A DNA stretch of 64,000 bases from Massilia arenae (GTDB lineage: Bacteria; Pseudomonadota; Gammaproteobacteria; Burkholderiales; Burkholderiaceae_D). The notes below the pieces were generated by a model, which saw only the letters and a program-made list of their open reading frames with translations, was not told the origin of the DNA and did not search any database. The position numbers were made by a program, and so were the translations under genes. Location: the NCBI RefSeq assembly GCF_008014745.1, contig NZ_VPFD01000002.1:62001-126000 (forward strand), written 5' to 3'. Of this stretch, positions 45,135 to 56,137 are shown piece after piece. Position 1 is the first letter of the stretch, and each line of letters begins with the position of its first letter.

Positions 45135-45856
45135 TTCGTGATATATCCCGTAAAACCTTGGGCCTCTCGTTTTTTCTTTTGACGATAGGGACGGCGGGCG
45201 GGTGGGCGATGGTGTCGTCAATAGCTGGTGATAAAGCCGCGTTCAATTTTCTGATAATTGGATCTTTAATTCAGATAATAATTTTTATATCGCAGCTATC
45301 TGTTTTTCTGTATATGCGCAAAAGAATAGTCTTCCAATTGATCTTTTTGGCTATGTGCGGACTTTCGTTGGCTTGGTTTATGTTTTCCCTTGTTAGCCCA
45401 ATTCTCTGGCTAAATGTAATTGATAATAAAATTAAATCACTTATTCTTGTGGTATTGTTAATCCTAATCGCCAGCAATGTCGTGGAATCTTTTAGAGTTT
45501 TTGAAAAGATATGGAATGGGCTGGAGGCCAGTGTGCGAATAAAGAGGCTTGGCGTGATAGGCGATACAATAAATTGGGATAAGCTGATCAACTCCATGAG
45601 GCTTGAGGCGGATATGTATATTCCAGGATTTTCTCGCGGGTTTTCACTGGTGATTTCGATTCTCATGCTCGTCTTCATGGTGTTGGGTTTTAATTTAAGG
45701 CATGTATATCCAGTATTTAGTGCATTTGCTTGGGGTATTCCGTCTGCGCTGATGGTTGCCTATTTGTTTCAGTTAATTGGGTTGAATTTAGCGCAGGCCA
45801 ATAAGGTAAGGATGTTGGAAAAAGAATATAAAGTGATATTTCGGCAAAAGATGTGA
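45131..45856 (+). CDS. Candidate polytopic immunity protein for the adjacent effector
   Basis: A 241-residue membrane protein with about six hydrophobic helices (roughly residues 10-30, 35-58, 65-92, 97-120, 170-195 and 200-225). It has the most AT-rich coding sequence in the window. ATGA overlap with the preceding gene means it is made from the same message. Inner-membrane polytopic proteins commonly protect against periplasm-acting or pore-forming T6SS effectors, so immunity is the best contextual guess; no homology is recognised. Confidence 0.68.
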   Translation: MIRDISRKTLGLSFFLLTIGTAGGWAMVSSIAGDKAAFNFLIIGSLIQIIIFISQLSVFLYMRKRIVFQLIFLAMCGLSLAWFMFSLVSPILWLNVIDNKIKSLILVVLLILIASNVVESFRVFEKIWNGLEASVRIKRLGVIGDTINWDKLINSMRLEADMYIPGFSRGFSLVISILMLVFMVLGFNLRHVYPVFSAFAWGIPSALMVAYLFQLIGLNLAQANKVRMLEKEYKVIFRQKM

Positions 45857-45893
45857 TGGGTCGTAAGGGAGGTTGGAGATTTCTTGAACTCGT

Positions 45894-45918
45894 AAAAACG
45901 CCGGCATTAGCCGGCGTT
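45894..45918 (-). terminator. Rho-independent terminator of parC
   Basis: On the minus strand a 9-bp perfect stem (AACGCCGGC / GCCGGCGTT arms, plus coordinates 45897-45905 and 45910-45918) with a 4-nt loop is followed by a T run formed by the AAAAA at 45894-45898. It may also act on the effector module in the other direction, though no T tract exists there. Confidence 0.8.
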
Positions 45919-45957
45919 GTCAAATTTAGCGTGAAGCCTGAGCCATCAAAACCACGC

Positions 45958-48285
45958 TTAAGTCACTTCAGCCGCCCGCATCGCCAAATCCTGCGCCTTC
46001 AACCTCGCCGACAACGCCTTGCCCTTGCGCGCCCGCTTCCCAAAGTGCGGCTCCAGCCCCGATGCAAACAGTTCCACCGTCCGCGCCTTGCCCTCAGCCC
46101 AGGTGCCAACCACATTCACACCCTTCTGGTTGATCGGCTGCGCCGCCAGCATCTTCTCTTTCGGCTCCAGCTCCATCAGGATCACACCGCGACCGCCATT
46201 GGTCAGCACCTTCATCTCGTCGATGCCGAACACCAGCACGCGGCCTTTCTCCGACAGGCAGGCAACCGCGCCGGCGGTGTCGCTAACGACCCGCGGCGGC
46301 AGCGGCGCGGCACCTTCGTTCAGGGTAATGAACGACTTGCCACCCTTCAGGCGGCTGACCATATCCCCGGCCTTGGTAATGAACCCGAACGCATCCGAGG
46401 TCGAGATCAACAGGCGCGTCTCCGGATTGCCCGCGAAGTAGTGCAGGATCCGTATGCCGCCCGACAAATCGACCAAGGTGGTAATCGGCACGCCGTCTCC
46501 GCGCGCACCAGGCAGCGCATTCACCGGCACCGAATACACCTTGCCGTTGTCGCCAATACCCAGCAGATGATCGACCGTGCGGCACTCGAAGGCCTTATAC
46601 AGCGAGTCGCCGGCCTTGAAGGTGAACTGCGCCGGATCGTGTCCGATGCCGGTACGCGCGCGCACCCAGCCTTTTTCCGACACGATCACGGTCACCGGCT
46701 CGTCGATGACCTTCTGCTCGGCCACCGCGCGCTGTGCTTCCTCGATGATGGTGCGGCGGTCGTCGCCGTACTGCTTGGCGTCCGCTTCGATCTCGCGAAT
46801 GATCAAACGTTTCATCGACGACGGATTCTCGAGGATGTCCTCGAGCTTCTCTTTATCGCTGCGCAGTTCGGCCAGCTCTTGCTGGATCTTGATCGCTTCC
46901 AGGCGCGCCAGCTGGCGCAGGCGGATCTCGAGGATGTCCTCGGCCTGGCGGTCGCTCAGGCGGAATTCCTCGATTAGCGCCGCCTTCGGCTCATCCGAAT
47001 TGCGGATGATGGCGATCACCTTGTCGATGTTCAGCAGGACGGTCTCGCGGCCTTCCAGGATGTGGATGCGGTCGTTGACCTTGCCCAGCTTGAATTCGGT
47101 ACGGCGCCTGACGGTAGTGAATCGATAATCGATCCATTCCTGGATGATCGTGCCCAGGCCCTTCTGGCGCGGACGGCCGTCGCCGCCGATCATCACCATA
47201 TTGATCGGTGCCGAGCTCTCGAGCGAGGTATGAGCGAGCAGCATCAGCATGAATTCGTTCTGGTCGACGTTCTTCGACTTCGGCTCGAACACCAGCCGCA
47301 CCGCGGCTTCGCGGCCCGATTCGTCGCGCACCGCGTCGAGCGCGCCCAGGATCGTGTTTTTCAGCGCCAGCTGCTCGGGCAGCAGCGCCTTCTTGCCGGT
47401 CTTGACCTTGGGGTTGGTCAGTTCTTCGATTTCTTCCAGCACGCGCTGCGACGAGCAGCCCGGCGGCAGTTCGTACACAACCGCCTGCCACTGGCCGCGC
47501 GCCAGCTCTTCGATCTTCCAGCGCGCGCGCACCTTCATCGAGCCGCGGCCGACCGCGTACATGTCGGCGATCTGCGAGGCCGGGGTGATGATCTGGCCGC
47601 CGCCCGGGAAGTCCGGGCCGGGGATCAGGGTCATCAGCTCGGCGTGGGTGATCTTGGGATTGCGGATCATCGCCACCGCCGCCGCCGCGACCTCGCGCAG
47701 ATTGTGCGACGGGATCTCGGTGGCCAGGCCGACCGCGATGCCAGAGGCGCCGTTGAGCAGCACCATCGGCAGGCGTGCCGGCAGCGTGCGCGGTTCGGTG
47801 GTCGAACCGTCGTAGTTCGGTTGCGAGTCGACCGTGCCCATGTCGATCTCGTCCATCAGCAGGCGCGAGATCGGAGTCAGGCGGGCTTCGGTATATCGCA
47901 TCGCCGCGGCGCCGTCGCCGTCGCGCGAGCCGAAGTTACCCTGGCCGTCGATCAGCGGGTAGCGCAGCGAAAAGTCCTGCGCCATGCGCACCAGCGCGTC
48001 GTACACCGACTGGTCGCCGTGCGGGTGTAGTTTACCGAGCACGTCGCCGACCACCGCGGCCGACTTGCGCGGCTTGGCGGTCGGGCCCAGGCCCAGTTCG
48101 TTCATCGCGTACAGGATGCGGCGCTGGACCGGCTTCTGGCCGTCCGACACGTCGGGCAGCGCACGGCCCTTGACCACCGAGACGGCGTAGTCGAGGTAGG
48201 CGCGCTCGGCGAAGGTGGACAGGGTGAGCGTCTCGACGTCCGAGGGCTCGTGTTGTTGTTCAAAGAGACTTGGTTGATTCGTCAT
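45958..48285 (-). CDS. parC: DNA topoisomerase IV subunit A
   Basis: A 775-residue ParC, the DNA-cutting subunit that decatenates daughter chromosomes. The catalytic tyrosine is Tyr131 ([11 protein letters not shown]). The quinolone region reads [14 protein letters not shown]: the position equal to E. coli Ser80 is Gln92 and that equal to Glu84 is Asp96. The C-terminal beta-pinwheel is present but lacks a GyrA box, supporting ParC over GyrA. parE lies 150 nt upstream on the same strand, separated by a REP-like pair. Confidence 0.95.
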   Translation of the reverse strand: MTNQPSLFEQQHEPSDVETLTLSTFAERAYLDYAVSVVKGRALPDVSDGQKPVQRRILYAMNELGLGPTAKPRKSAAVVGDVLGKLHPHGDQSVYDALVRMAQDFSLRYPLIDGQGNFGSRDGDGAAAMRYTEARLTPISRLLMDEIDMGTVDSQPNYDGSTTEPRTLPARLPMVLLNGASGIAVGLATEIPSHNLREVAAAAVAMIRNPKITHAELMTLIPGPDFPGGGQIITPASQIADMYAVGRGSMKVRARWKIEELARGQWQAVVYELPPGCSSQRVLEEIEELTNPKVKTGKKALLPEQLALKNTILGALDAVRDESGREAAVRLVFEPKSKNVDQNEFMLMLLAHTSLESSAPINMVMIGGDGRPRQKGLGTIIQEWIDYRFTTVRRRTEFKLGKVNDRIHILEGRETVLLNIDKVIAIIRNSDEPKAALIEEFRLSDRQAEDILEIRLRQLARLEAIKIQQELAELRSDKEKLEDILENPSSMKRLIIREIEADAKQYGDDRRTIIEEAQRAVAEQKVIDEPVTVIVSEKGWVRARTGIGHDPAQFTFKAGDSLYKAFECRTVDHLLGIGDNGKVYSVPVNALPGARGDGVPITTLVDLSGGIRILHYFAGNPETRLLISTSDAFGFITKAGDMVSRLKGGKSFITLNEGAAPLPPRVVSDTAGAVACLSEKGRVLVFGIDEMKVLTNGGRGVILMELEPKEKMLAAQPINQKGVNVVGTWAEGKARTVELFASGLEPHFGKRARKGKALSARLKAQDLAMRAAEVT

Positions 48286-48327
48286 GATGTTGTTCGTGTT
48301 CTAGTGGGCGTTGGGGACTGCGGTGCT

Positions 48328-48413
48328 GACTTAGGTCCCCGCCTGCGCGGGGACGACGTGTTCGGGCCACTGGCCGAAAGACCGTCGTTCCCGCGCAGGC
48401 GGGAACCAAAGTC
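48328..48413. repeat. REP-like inverted pair, copy B (parE-parC gap)
   Basis: Unit 48328-48357 (GACTTAGGTCCCCGC..GCGGGGACGAC) is inverted relative to unit 48384-48413 (GTCGTTCCCGC..GCGGGAACCAAAGTC). The 26-nt spacer holds a further short inverted repeat (TTCGG..CCGAA). Same family as copies A and C. Confidence 0.8.
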
Positions 48414-48435
48414 AGCTAACAAACCACTAACCTCA

Positions 48436-50430
<1,995 letters not shown>

Positions 50431-50495
50431 CTTGAAGATTGATTGTCGAATGCTCCGGCATTCTAACTTGTCGGGAGGAAAAGGTTAGGCTTTTT

Positions 50496-50515
50496 TACTG
50501 TTTAAATATACAGTA
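50496..50515. promoter_or_regulatory. LexA (SOS) box between parE and the pseudo-receiver gene
   Basis: The 20-nt sequence TACTGTTTAAATATACAGTA contains the perfect CTGT-N8-ACAG core (50498-50513) and matches 18 of 20 positions of the E. coli consensus TACTGTATATATATACAGTA. It lies 66 nt upstream of parE and 87 nt upstream of the rightward gene at 50603, so either or both may be SOS-controlled. Confidence 0.75.
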
Positions 50516-50602
50516 GTTTGCGCTGTGACGTGCTTTTCGCTTCGCACGTTTGTGCTAGATTAAGCCAGATAATCACGGCAATGTCAGGGAGGGGCGTTAC
50601 CG

Positions 50603-51439
50603 ATGCACTTGTCCAGCTATCCGTTCACCATTCGCCTGATCGGGTTTACCCCGGCTGAAAGCGCGCGGCTCGAAGCCCTGCTAGCGCGGGCGCCGGGCGT
50701 GGGGCCGTCGTATTCTTGCCTGCATGACGATAGTTTGCAAGAGCCGGACCTGTATATCGCCAACGGCGACAGCCCGACCGCGCTGACCCGGCTCGGCTGC
50801 CTGCCGCCGGGATCGCTGCAGCCGGCGCTGGTGATCGGCGACCCCGGCAACCCCGGCGCCGAACCCTGGCGCACCCTGGCACGGCCGATCGACCCCCTGC
50901 AACTGTATGAAGCCCTGGCCGAACTGCTCGATACCCGGGTCCAGGTGCTGGTGCAGCAGAGTACCCGCACCGTCCGGCGCGTGCTGGCCGAGCGGCGCCG
51001 CCGTCCGCGCCTGGCGCCGGACTGCGAAACGCCGGCATTCTACACGCGCCTGCGCCGTGGTCCCGTAGATGGGGCCGTCCTGATCGTCGACAAGGAGTGC
51101 AAGCTGCGTAACCAGGTGGCGCACGTGCTCGGCCCGCGCCGGGTACCGGTGGAATGGACCGACAGCCTGTGCGCGGCGGTGCGCCTGTGCGACGAAACTC
51201 CGGTATCGCTGGTGCTGATCAACACGGCGGCGGTCGGCATCGAACCGTATGAGGTATGCAGCTCGATCAAGTCGCAGGACGGCGCGCAGCGCACGCCGGT
51301 GGTGTTCCTGGTCGAGCAATCCTTTCACTACGACAGCGCGCGTGCGCGCCGCGCCGGGGCGCGCGGCCTGCTCACGACGCCGGTCGCCGGGCGCCACTGG
51401 ATGCTGACCTTCCAGAAGCTGATGGATCTCCCGGTGTAG
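50603..51439 (+). CDS. Tandem pseudo-receiver protein
   Basis: A 278-residue protein built from two receiver-like alpha/beta domains (about 7-115 and 153-275). In the second, VLIVDKECKLRNQVAHVLG is a normal first strand and helix, but the phosphorylation Asp is replaced by Asn in LVLINTAAVG and the switch Lys is absent from LLTTPVAGRH. The first domain is even more degenerate (IANGDSPTALTRLG). It should therefore not be phosphorylated and probably works by protein contacts. An AGGGAGGGG ribosome site precedes the ATG. A LexA box lies upstream. No kinase or DNA-binding domain is attached. Confidence 0.7.
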   Translation: MHLSSYPFTIRLIGFTPAESARLEALLARAPGVGPSYSCLHDDSLQEPDLYIANGDSPTALTRLGCLPPGSLQPALVIGDPGNPGAEPWRTLARPIDPLQLYEALAELLDTRVQVLVQQSTRTVRRVLAERRRRPRLAPDCETPAFYTRLRRGPVDGAVLIVDKECKLRNQVAHVLGPRRVPVEWTDSLCAAVRLCDETPVSLVLINTAAVGIEPYEVCSSIKSQDGAQRTPVVFLVEQSFHYDSARARRAGARGLLTTPVAGRHWMLTFQKLMDLPV

Positions 51440-51505
51440 GGAGGACGCGACGTTTTGTAACAACTTTATATCGTGCGAAGCAATGGTGAAGTTATATTAA
51501 TAACC

Positions 51506-52507
51506 ATGGCTGAAGACGATCAAATCAAGCGCAATGATGATCCGACCGCGGACGTCGACGAGCGCCGCGAAACACGCGTGCGCGTGCCCGATCGCCGCGC
51601 AAGCGGCGGCCAGACCGCGCGCGGTCCTGCCCGCTACCTGCGCGATGGCGACAATGCCGTGGCCCTGGCCGGCCGGGTCATCACCTCGCGTTTCCGCTCG
51701 CTGCGCGAACGCTTCAACCGCGATTTCATGCAGCGCACGCTGCACATTGGCGTCTCGGCCCGCATTTTTCATCCTGCCACCGGCGCCAAGGGGCTGCTCA
51801 GCAAGAACCTGCAGTATCTCGAGGAATCGATCGCCCAGTGGGTGATGTCGCGCGACGTGCTGGTATTCATGATCCCTACCGTGAATACGAACGGCCTGCT
51901 ACACCCCAGCAACATCACCCTGCGCCACTATGCGCGCCACCTCGACGGCCTGGTGCTGCAGGGCGGGGCCGACGTGGCGCCGCAAACCTATTCCGAAACC
52001 CCGACCAAGCCCGAGTGGAGCGGCGACCGCGCGCGCGATGTGTATGAGCTCGAACTGCTGCACGAATTCGTCGACGCCGGCAAACCGGTGCTGGGCGTGT
52101 GCCGCGGTTGCCAGCTGATCAACGTCGCCTTCGGCGGCACCTTGCACCAGGACGTCGCCACCGACATGCCCGAGGCCCTGCCGCACGTGCACGATGTGTA
52201 TGACGCGCACCGCCACGCCATCGTCTTCCCCAAGGGCTCCTCGCTGGGCCGCATGTTCCCCAAGGTCGAGCGGGCCATGGTGAACTCGATCCACCACCAG
52301 GCGGTCAAGGATCTCGGGCGCGACATCCGCATCGAAGCCATGTCCGAGCCGGACGGCATCATCGAGGCGATCCGCTACCAGCGCGCCAACTTCGTCATGG
52401 GCTTGCAGTGGCACCCCGAATTCCACCGCGCCGGCGGCGTCGACCTGCTCGATTGCACGCCGGTGCTCGACGAATTCCTGCGCGCGGCGCGTGAAACCCG
52501 GCTGTAA
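51506..52507 (+). CDS. C26-family glutamine amidotransferase-like hydrolase (PuuD-like)
   Basis: A 333-residue class I glutamine-amidotransferase-fold hydrolase related to gamma-glutamyl-GABA hydrolase. The triad is Cys199 (LGVCRGCQLIN), His303 and Glu305 (QWHPEFH); LVLQGGADVAPQTY precedes. Residues 1-75 are an extra, charged, probably disordered N-terminus. The ATG at 51506 has no strong ribosome site; an in-frame ATG at 51473 would add 11 residues. No polyamine genes adjoin it, so the substrate is open. Confidence 0.83.
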   Translation: MAEDDQIKRNDDPTADVDERRETRVRVPDRRASGGQTARGPARYLRDGDNAVALAGRVITSRFRSLRERFNRDFMQRTLHIGVSARIFHPATGAKGLLSKNLQYLEESIAQWVMSRDVLVFMIPTVNTNGLLHPSNITLRHYARHLDGLVLQGGADVAPQTYSETPTKPEWSGDRARDVYELELLHEFVDAGKPVLGVCRGCQLINVAFGGTLHQDVATDMPEALPHVHDVYDAHRHAIVFPKGSSLGRMFPKVERAMVNSIHHQAVKDLGRDIRIEAMSEPDGIIEAIRYQRANFVMGLQWHPEFHRAGGVDLLDCTPVLDEFLRAARETRL

Positions 52508-52583
52508 TTTCTCGCAATAATTGCCTCAGAGAATCAGCTTTCGCACGACCTCAGCCGGCCCACGATTCGCTTTCCGAAAACGC

Positions 52584-52612
52584 TTGCTTTCGCCGCGTGA
52601 CGCGTGAATAAT
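52584..52612 (+). promoter_or_regulatory. Sigma-70-like promoter of the 112-residue protein gene
   Basis: A TTGCTT (-35, 52584-52589) and AATAAT (-10, 52607-52612) pair with 17-nt spacing. The -10 is directly next to a Fur-like box, so iron repression would block polymerase. Confidence 0.5.
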
Positions 52613-52630
52613 GAAATGAGAATCATTCGC
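52612..52630. promoter_or_regulatory. Fur-box-like operator
   Basis: TGAAATGAGAATCATTCGC matches 13 of 19 positions of the Fur consensus (GATAATGATAATCATTATC), with an unbroken AATCATT half. It overlaps the end of the -10 element and lies 62 nt before the ATG at 52692. Confidence 0.65.
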
Positions 52631-52691
52631 ATCTTGTTGCCATTCACGTTACATCGTTGCGGACCGCAACCGCTTTTTGGGAGACGCTTGC

Positions 52692-53030
52692 ATGACCATT
52701 TCCACCCCACACACGACGCCGTCGGAGCCGCGCAGCCAGGACGCGTTGCTGGTCGCTTCGCTCCTGCACCTGATGTCCAATTACACGACGCGCGGCGACG
52801 GCGAGCAGCCGTGCATCAAGCTGGCCTCGGTGATCGAGCGCCACCTGTGTGCGCTGTCGCGCCTGCCCAATATCGATCCCGTGCTGCGCGCCACCTGCGA
52901 ACAGCTGGCCGACCAGTGGGCCGTCGTGGTCGACGCCAAGCTGCCGCCACCGGCGCCAACGCGCCAGCCCTTGCTGGCGCGCTTCATGAAAGGCGGCTGG
53001 GCCGGCAAGACCGCGCCGCTGGCCGGCTAA
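52692..53030 (+). CDS. Small protein, probably iron-regulated
   Basis: A 112-residue cytosolic-looking protein with one helix-rich region (DALLVASLLHLMSNY, IKLASVIERHLCALSRL, LRATCEQLADQWAVVVDAKL) and a basic C-terminus. It has no signal peptide or metal motif except two isolated Cys residues. The ATG is set by GGGAGACGC. It ends by overlapping the convergent M61 gene by 4 nt. I do not recognise the family; the promoter suggests a role in iron limitation. Confidence 0.75.
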   Translation: MTISTPHTTPSEPRSQDALLVASLLHLMSNYTTRGDGEQPCIKLASVIERHLCALSRLPNIDPVLRATCEQLADQWAVVVDAKLPPPAPTRQPLLARFMKGGWAGKTAPLAG

Positions 53031-54928
53031 CGCGGCTGCAGCAGCCCCTTCAGGCGATCGGCTTGGCTCGGAATACGTTCCAGGGCAGGGTAGCGCAAGC
53101 CGCCGTCATACACGACGGTGACCGCGCGCTTCTGCCGATCCAGCTCGATGGTGAGCACGATGCCGGCCAGATCGCGGCGCGACACCGCCGCGGCCAGGCG
53201 CTCGATGCTGAACGGCTCGCCTCCCACCTCCACCAGCGTGGCGCCCGGCGCCAGCCCGGCCTTGAAGGCGGGGCTGTTCCAGCCGACCGAGCGCACCACA
53301 CCTTTGCCGTTCACGCCGATCCCGAGGCTGTAGCTGAAGTCGGGGACTCCTTCGCCCTGCAGGGCGCGCTCGACGTAGCGGCTCGGCGTCGGTTTGTAGA
53401 CCAGCCGGTAGCCGGCGCGTTCCAGGCCGTCGAGCAGGCCTGCGTCGCTATTGCCGTGCACGCGCTGTTCGAGATAGCCGCGCCAGTCGAAGGGCGCCAG
53501 CTTCGACAAGGTGGCGCAGACGTCGTCGAAGGTGTAGTCCTTGCTGGTCTTGCCCTGCACGGCGAAGAACCTGGCGGCGAAGTCGTCCATGCCGAATTTA
53601 CCCTGGCTGCGTTCGCGCAGGATGCCGTCGATGTCCAGCCAAAGCAACACACCTTCGGCGTAATAATCCTTGCGGCGCTGCCAGTCGGTCCAGCTGACGC
53701 CGACACCGCCCGGCATCGTGATCGAATCGAGCGCGCTGTCGCCGAGTGCCTTCCAGGCGCGGCCCGGACGGTTCGCCATCGCGGCCGCGTCCAGGGCCAG
53801 CGCGTCGAGCGTGTCCTGGAATCCGCGCAGGCCCGAGCGCGCGCCGATCACCCGCCCCCAGAACTCGGACTGTCCCTCGTACACCCACAGCAGCGTGCTT
53901 TGCATGGGCACGTTGGGCGTGGGCGTGCGATGGTCCGCGGGCTGGGCGAACTTGCCGTTCCAGGCGTGGATGTATTCGTGGGCAAACAGGTCGATTTCCG
54001 CGGCCGAGGCTTCGCGGTTGGCCAGGAAGTCCGGCGGCAGCGTGACCTCGGCCGAGCGGATGTGTTCCAGGCCGCCCGGTCCTGGCAGGCGGTCCGTCAG
54101 CGGCACCAGGTAGTCGAAGTGGGGGAAGGGCGCCTTGCCGAATACCCTGGCGGTCTGTTCGACGATGGCGCGCAGCGGCGCGTCCATCGCCGCTGCACCG
54201 GCAAGCTGCGCGGCCTCGCCGGCGAAATAAGTCACGCGTACCGGGACCGGGCCGCCGGCCACCGTGCGTTTCTCCACGTGGGGCGCGGCCAGCACGGGCG
54301 AGTCGAGCAGCAGGTCGAGCGGCGTCGGCGCGAAGGTGATCGTCGAGCCGGCGCGGCTTTGCTCCACCAGCGAGGTCCCGGCCACCAGTCCCTTGGGCAG
54401 GGTCAGCGAGGCCGCCACCGGGATGCGACTGGCAAACCAGCCGGCGGGATACAGGATCACGTTCTGCCACTGCAGGTTGATCACGTCGCGGTTGATATGG
54501 CTCATGTGGCCGAGCGGCGCCAGGAACTCGAATGTCACCTCCAGTTCGCGCACGCCGGCCGGCACCTGCACGTGGAAGGCATGCGCGTCGAGGGGATCGC
54601 GGCGCCATGCCAGGCGCTGCCCGCCGCCCTGGATCGCGAGGCCAGCCATGCGCTGGACCTGGATCGTCGGGCCGTGGCTGCCCCCGTCCCACCTCGGATA
54701 CAGTAGGGTCAGCCGGCCCGCCGACTGCACCGGCACGCGCTGCTTGACGCGGACGATACGCTGCGTGGTGTCGCTGGCATCGACCTCGAGCTGCAAGGTG
54801 CCGGGGAAGGCGCGGTCGCGCGGCAGGGGGATGGTCGAGGCGGGCGCACTCCACGGGGCCGCAATCGACAGAGGGCTGGAGCACAGCAGGGCGGGAAGCA
54901 GTAGCAGGGTAGCGGTCAGTTTAACCAT
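53027..54928 (-). CDS. M61-family glycyl aminopeptidase with PDZ domain
   Basis: A 633-residue exported peptidase. Signal peptide (MVKLTATLLLLPALLCSSPLS), beta-rich N-domain, then a thermolysin-like domain with zinc motif HEYIH (317-321) and a third ligand Glu351 in LLWVYEGQSEF. A PDZ domain occupies the last about 110 residues (FSYSLGIGVNGKGVVRSVGW). Family M61 enzymes remove N-terminal Gly/Ala in the periplasm. It is convergent with the Fur-linked small gene. Confidence 0.9.
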   Translation of the reverse strand: MVKLTATLLLLPALLCSSPLSIAAPWSAPASTIPLPRDRAFPGTLQLEVDASDTTQRIVRVKQRVPVQSAGRLTLLYPRWDGGSHGPTIQVQRMAGLAIQGGGQRLAWRRDPLDAHAFHVQVPAGVRELEVTFEFLAPLGHMSHINRDVINLQWQNVILYPAGWFASRIPVAASLTLPKGLVAGTSLVEQSRAGSTITFAPTPLDLLLDSPVLAAPHVEKRTVAGGPVPVRVTYFAGEAAQLAGAAAMDAPLRAIVEQTARVFGKAPFPHFDYLVPLTDRLPGPGGLEHIRSAEVTLPPDFLANREASAAEIDLFAHEYIHAWNGKFAQPADHRTPTPNVPMQSTLLWVYEGQSEFWGRVIGARSGLRGFQDTLDALALDAAAMANRPGRAWKALGDSALDSITMPGGVGVSWTDWQRRKDYYAEGVLLWLDIDGILRERSQGKFGMDDFAARFFAVQGKTSKDYTFDDVCATLSKLAPFDWRGYLEQRVHGNSDAGLLDGLERAGYRLVYKPTPSRYVERALQGEGVPDFSYSLGIGVNGKGVVRSVGWNSPAFKAGLAPGATLVEVGGEPFSIERLAAAVSRRDLAGIVLTIELDRQKRAVTVVYDGGLRYPALERIPSQADRLKGLLQPR

Positions 54929-55009
54929 GTGAGCATGAATAATAAAAAACTGCAGGTAAGCAATTTTTCATTATCATGCAATTTGGATACTGAATGTATA
55001 GAAATTGTT

Positions 55010-56137
55010 TCAGCTCGTGCGGCCGCCGCGGAAGTGCTGGATTGCCGCATTGACCATGCCCTCGACGCTGCCTTCACGCTCGACGTGGCGGCGCAGGATG
55101 GTCGCGTCGCTGCCGTCGTGCACCGCCGCCGCCAGGTGTTTCAAGGCATCCACGCTACCCAGCGCCTCGGCATGCGGCAGCATGGTGTCGAGCGTCGCCA
55201 GGATGTCTTCGCGCATCGGCACATTCTCGTAGGTCTTCGGATGCGTGATGCTGCCGTCCAGGCCGAAGCGGCAGGCCTGGAAGCGGTTGTAGTTATAAAC
55301 TAGATAATCGTCCTCTACCGGGGCTTCTTCTTTTCGCTCCAGCAGGTGCCGGCACAGCGCCTGCAGGTAGCCGGCCAGCGCCGCCGCCCGCTCTACCGTC
55401 AGCGGGGTGTCGCACACACGCAGCTCGATGGTGCCGTATTCCGGCTTGGGCCTCAGGTCCCAGTAAAAATCCTTCATGCTCTTGATGATGTTGGTGCGTT
55501 CCATCTTGGCGAAGTAGACGTCGGTGAACTCCTGCCAGGACAGCGTGAACGGCGCGCGGCCGCTCATCGGGAAGGCGAACACCGAATTCAGGCGCGCCGA
55601 TTCGAACAGGCTGTCGTGGCCCTGCACATAGGGCGACGATGCCGACAGCGCGACGAAGTGCGGCAGGTAGCGGTTCAGCGCATGCAGCAGGTAGAGCGCA
55701 TCGTCGCCATTGGCGCAGCCGATGTGCACGTGCTGGCCGAACACCGTGAACTGCTTGGCCAGGTAGCCGTACAGCTGCGACAGGTATTCGTAGCGCGGCT
55801 TGGCCGAGATGCGCTGGTCGGACCAGTGCTGGAACGGGTGGGTGCCGCCGCCGGCGATGCCGATATTGAGCACGTCGCTGGCCGCCACCAGGGTGTCGCG
55901 GATCTCGGTCAGTTCCGCCAGCAGCGGCGCGTAGGCCGTGTGCACGCTCGAGTTAATCTCGATCATGCTCTCGGTGATCTCCGGCGTGACGTTGCCCGGG
56001 AACGGCTTGCGCTTCAACAGGTGCATCAGGTCGGGGCTGGCCGCGGTCAGGTTGAAATCCGACAGGCTGACCAGTTGCAGCTCCAGCTCGACCCCGAAGG
56101 TGAGCGGCTGCGAGGAGGTGAAAGCTTCAAGCGGCAT
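55010..56137 (-). CDS. YbdK-type carboxylate-amine ligase
   Basis: A 375-residue ATP-dependent ligase of the glutamate-cysteine ligase type 2 family (YbdK/GCS2). It contains the [12 protein letters not shown] start, the [10 protein letters not shown] segment near residue 100, [19 protein letters not shown] (key His and Cys) near residue 135-150, and [17 protein letters not shown] near 230. The real substrates are not established for most members. It overlaps the antiporter gene by 11 nt, so the two are co-made. Confidence 0.87.
   Translation of the reverse strand: MPLEAFTSSQPLTFGVELELQLVSLSDFNLTAASPDLMHLLKRKPFPGNVTPEITESMIEINSSVHTAYAPLLAELTEIRDTLVAASDVLNIGIAGGGTHPFQHWSDQRISAKPRYEYLSQLYGYLAKQFTVFGQHVHIGCANGDDALYLLHALNRYLPHFVALSASSPYVQGHDSLFESARLNSVFAFPMSGRAPFTLSWQEFTDVYFAKMERTNIIKSMKDFYWDLRPKPEYGTIELRVCDTPLTVERAAALAGYLQALCRHLLERKEEAPVEDDYLVYNYNRFQACRFGLDGSITHPKTYENVPMREDILATLDTMLPHAEALGSVDALKHLAAAVHDGSDATILRRHVEREGSVEGMVNAAIQHFRGGRTS

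Noticed and set aside
40620-45957. Mobile-element borders for the VgrG module
   Set aside because: No direct repeats, integrase, transposase or tRNA edge was found; only composition suggests transfer.
54958-54985. Weak Fur-like sequence (CATTATCATGCAAT) before the M61 gene
   Set aside because: Only about 10 of 19 consensus positions match; not distinguishable from chance in an A/T-rich stretch.
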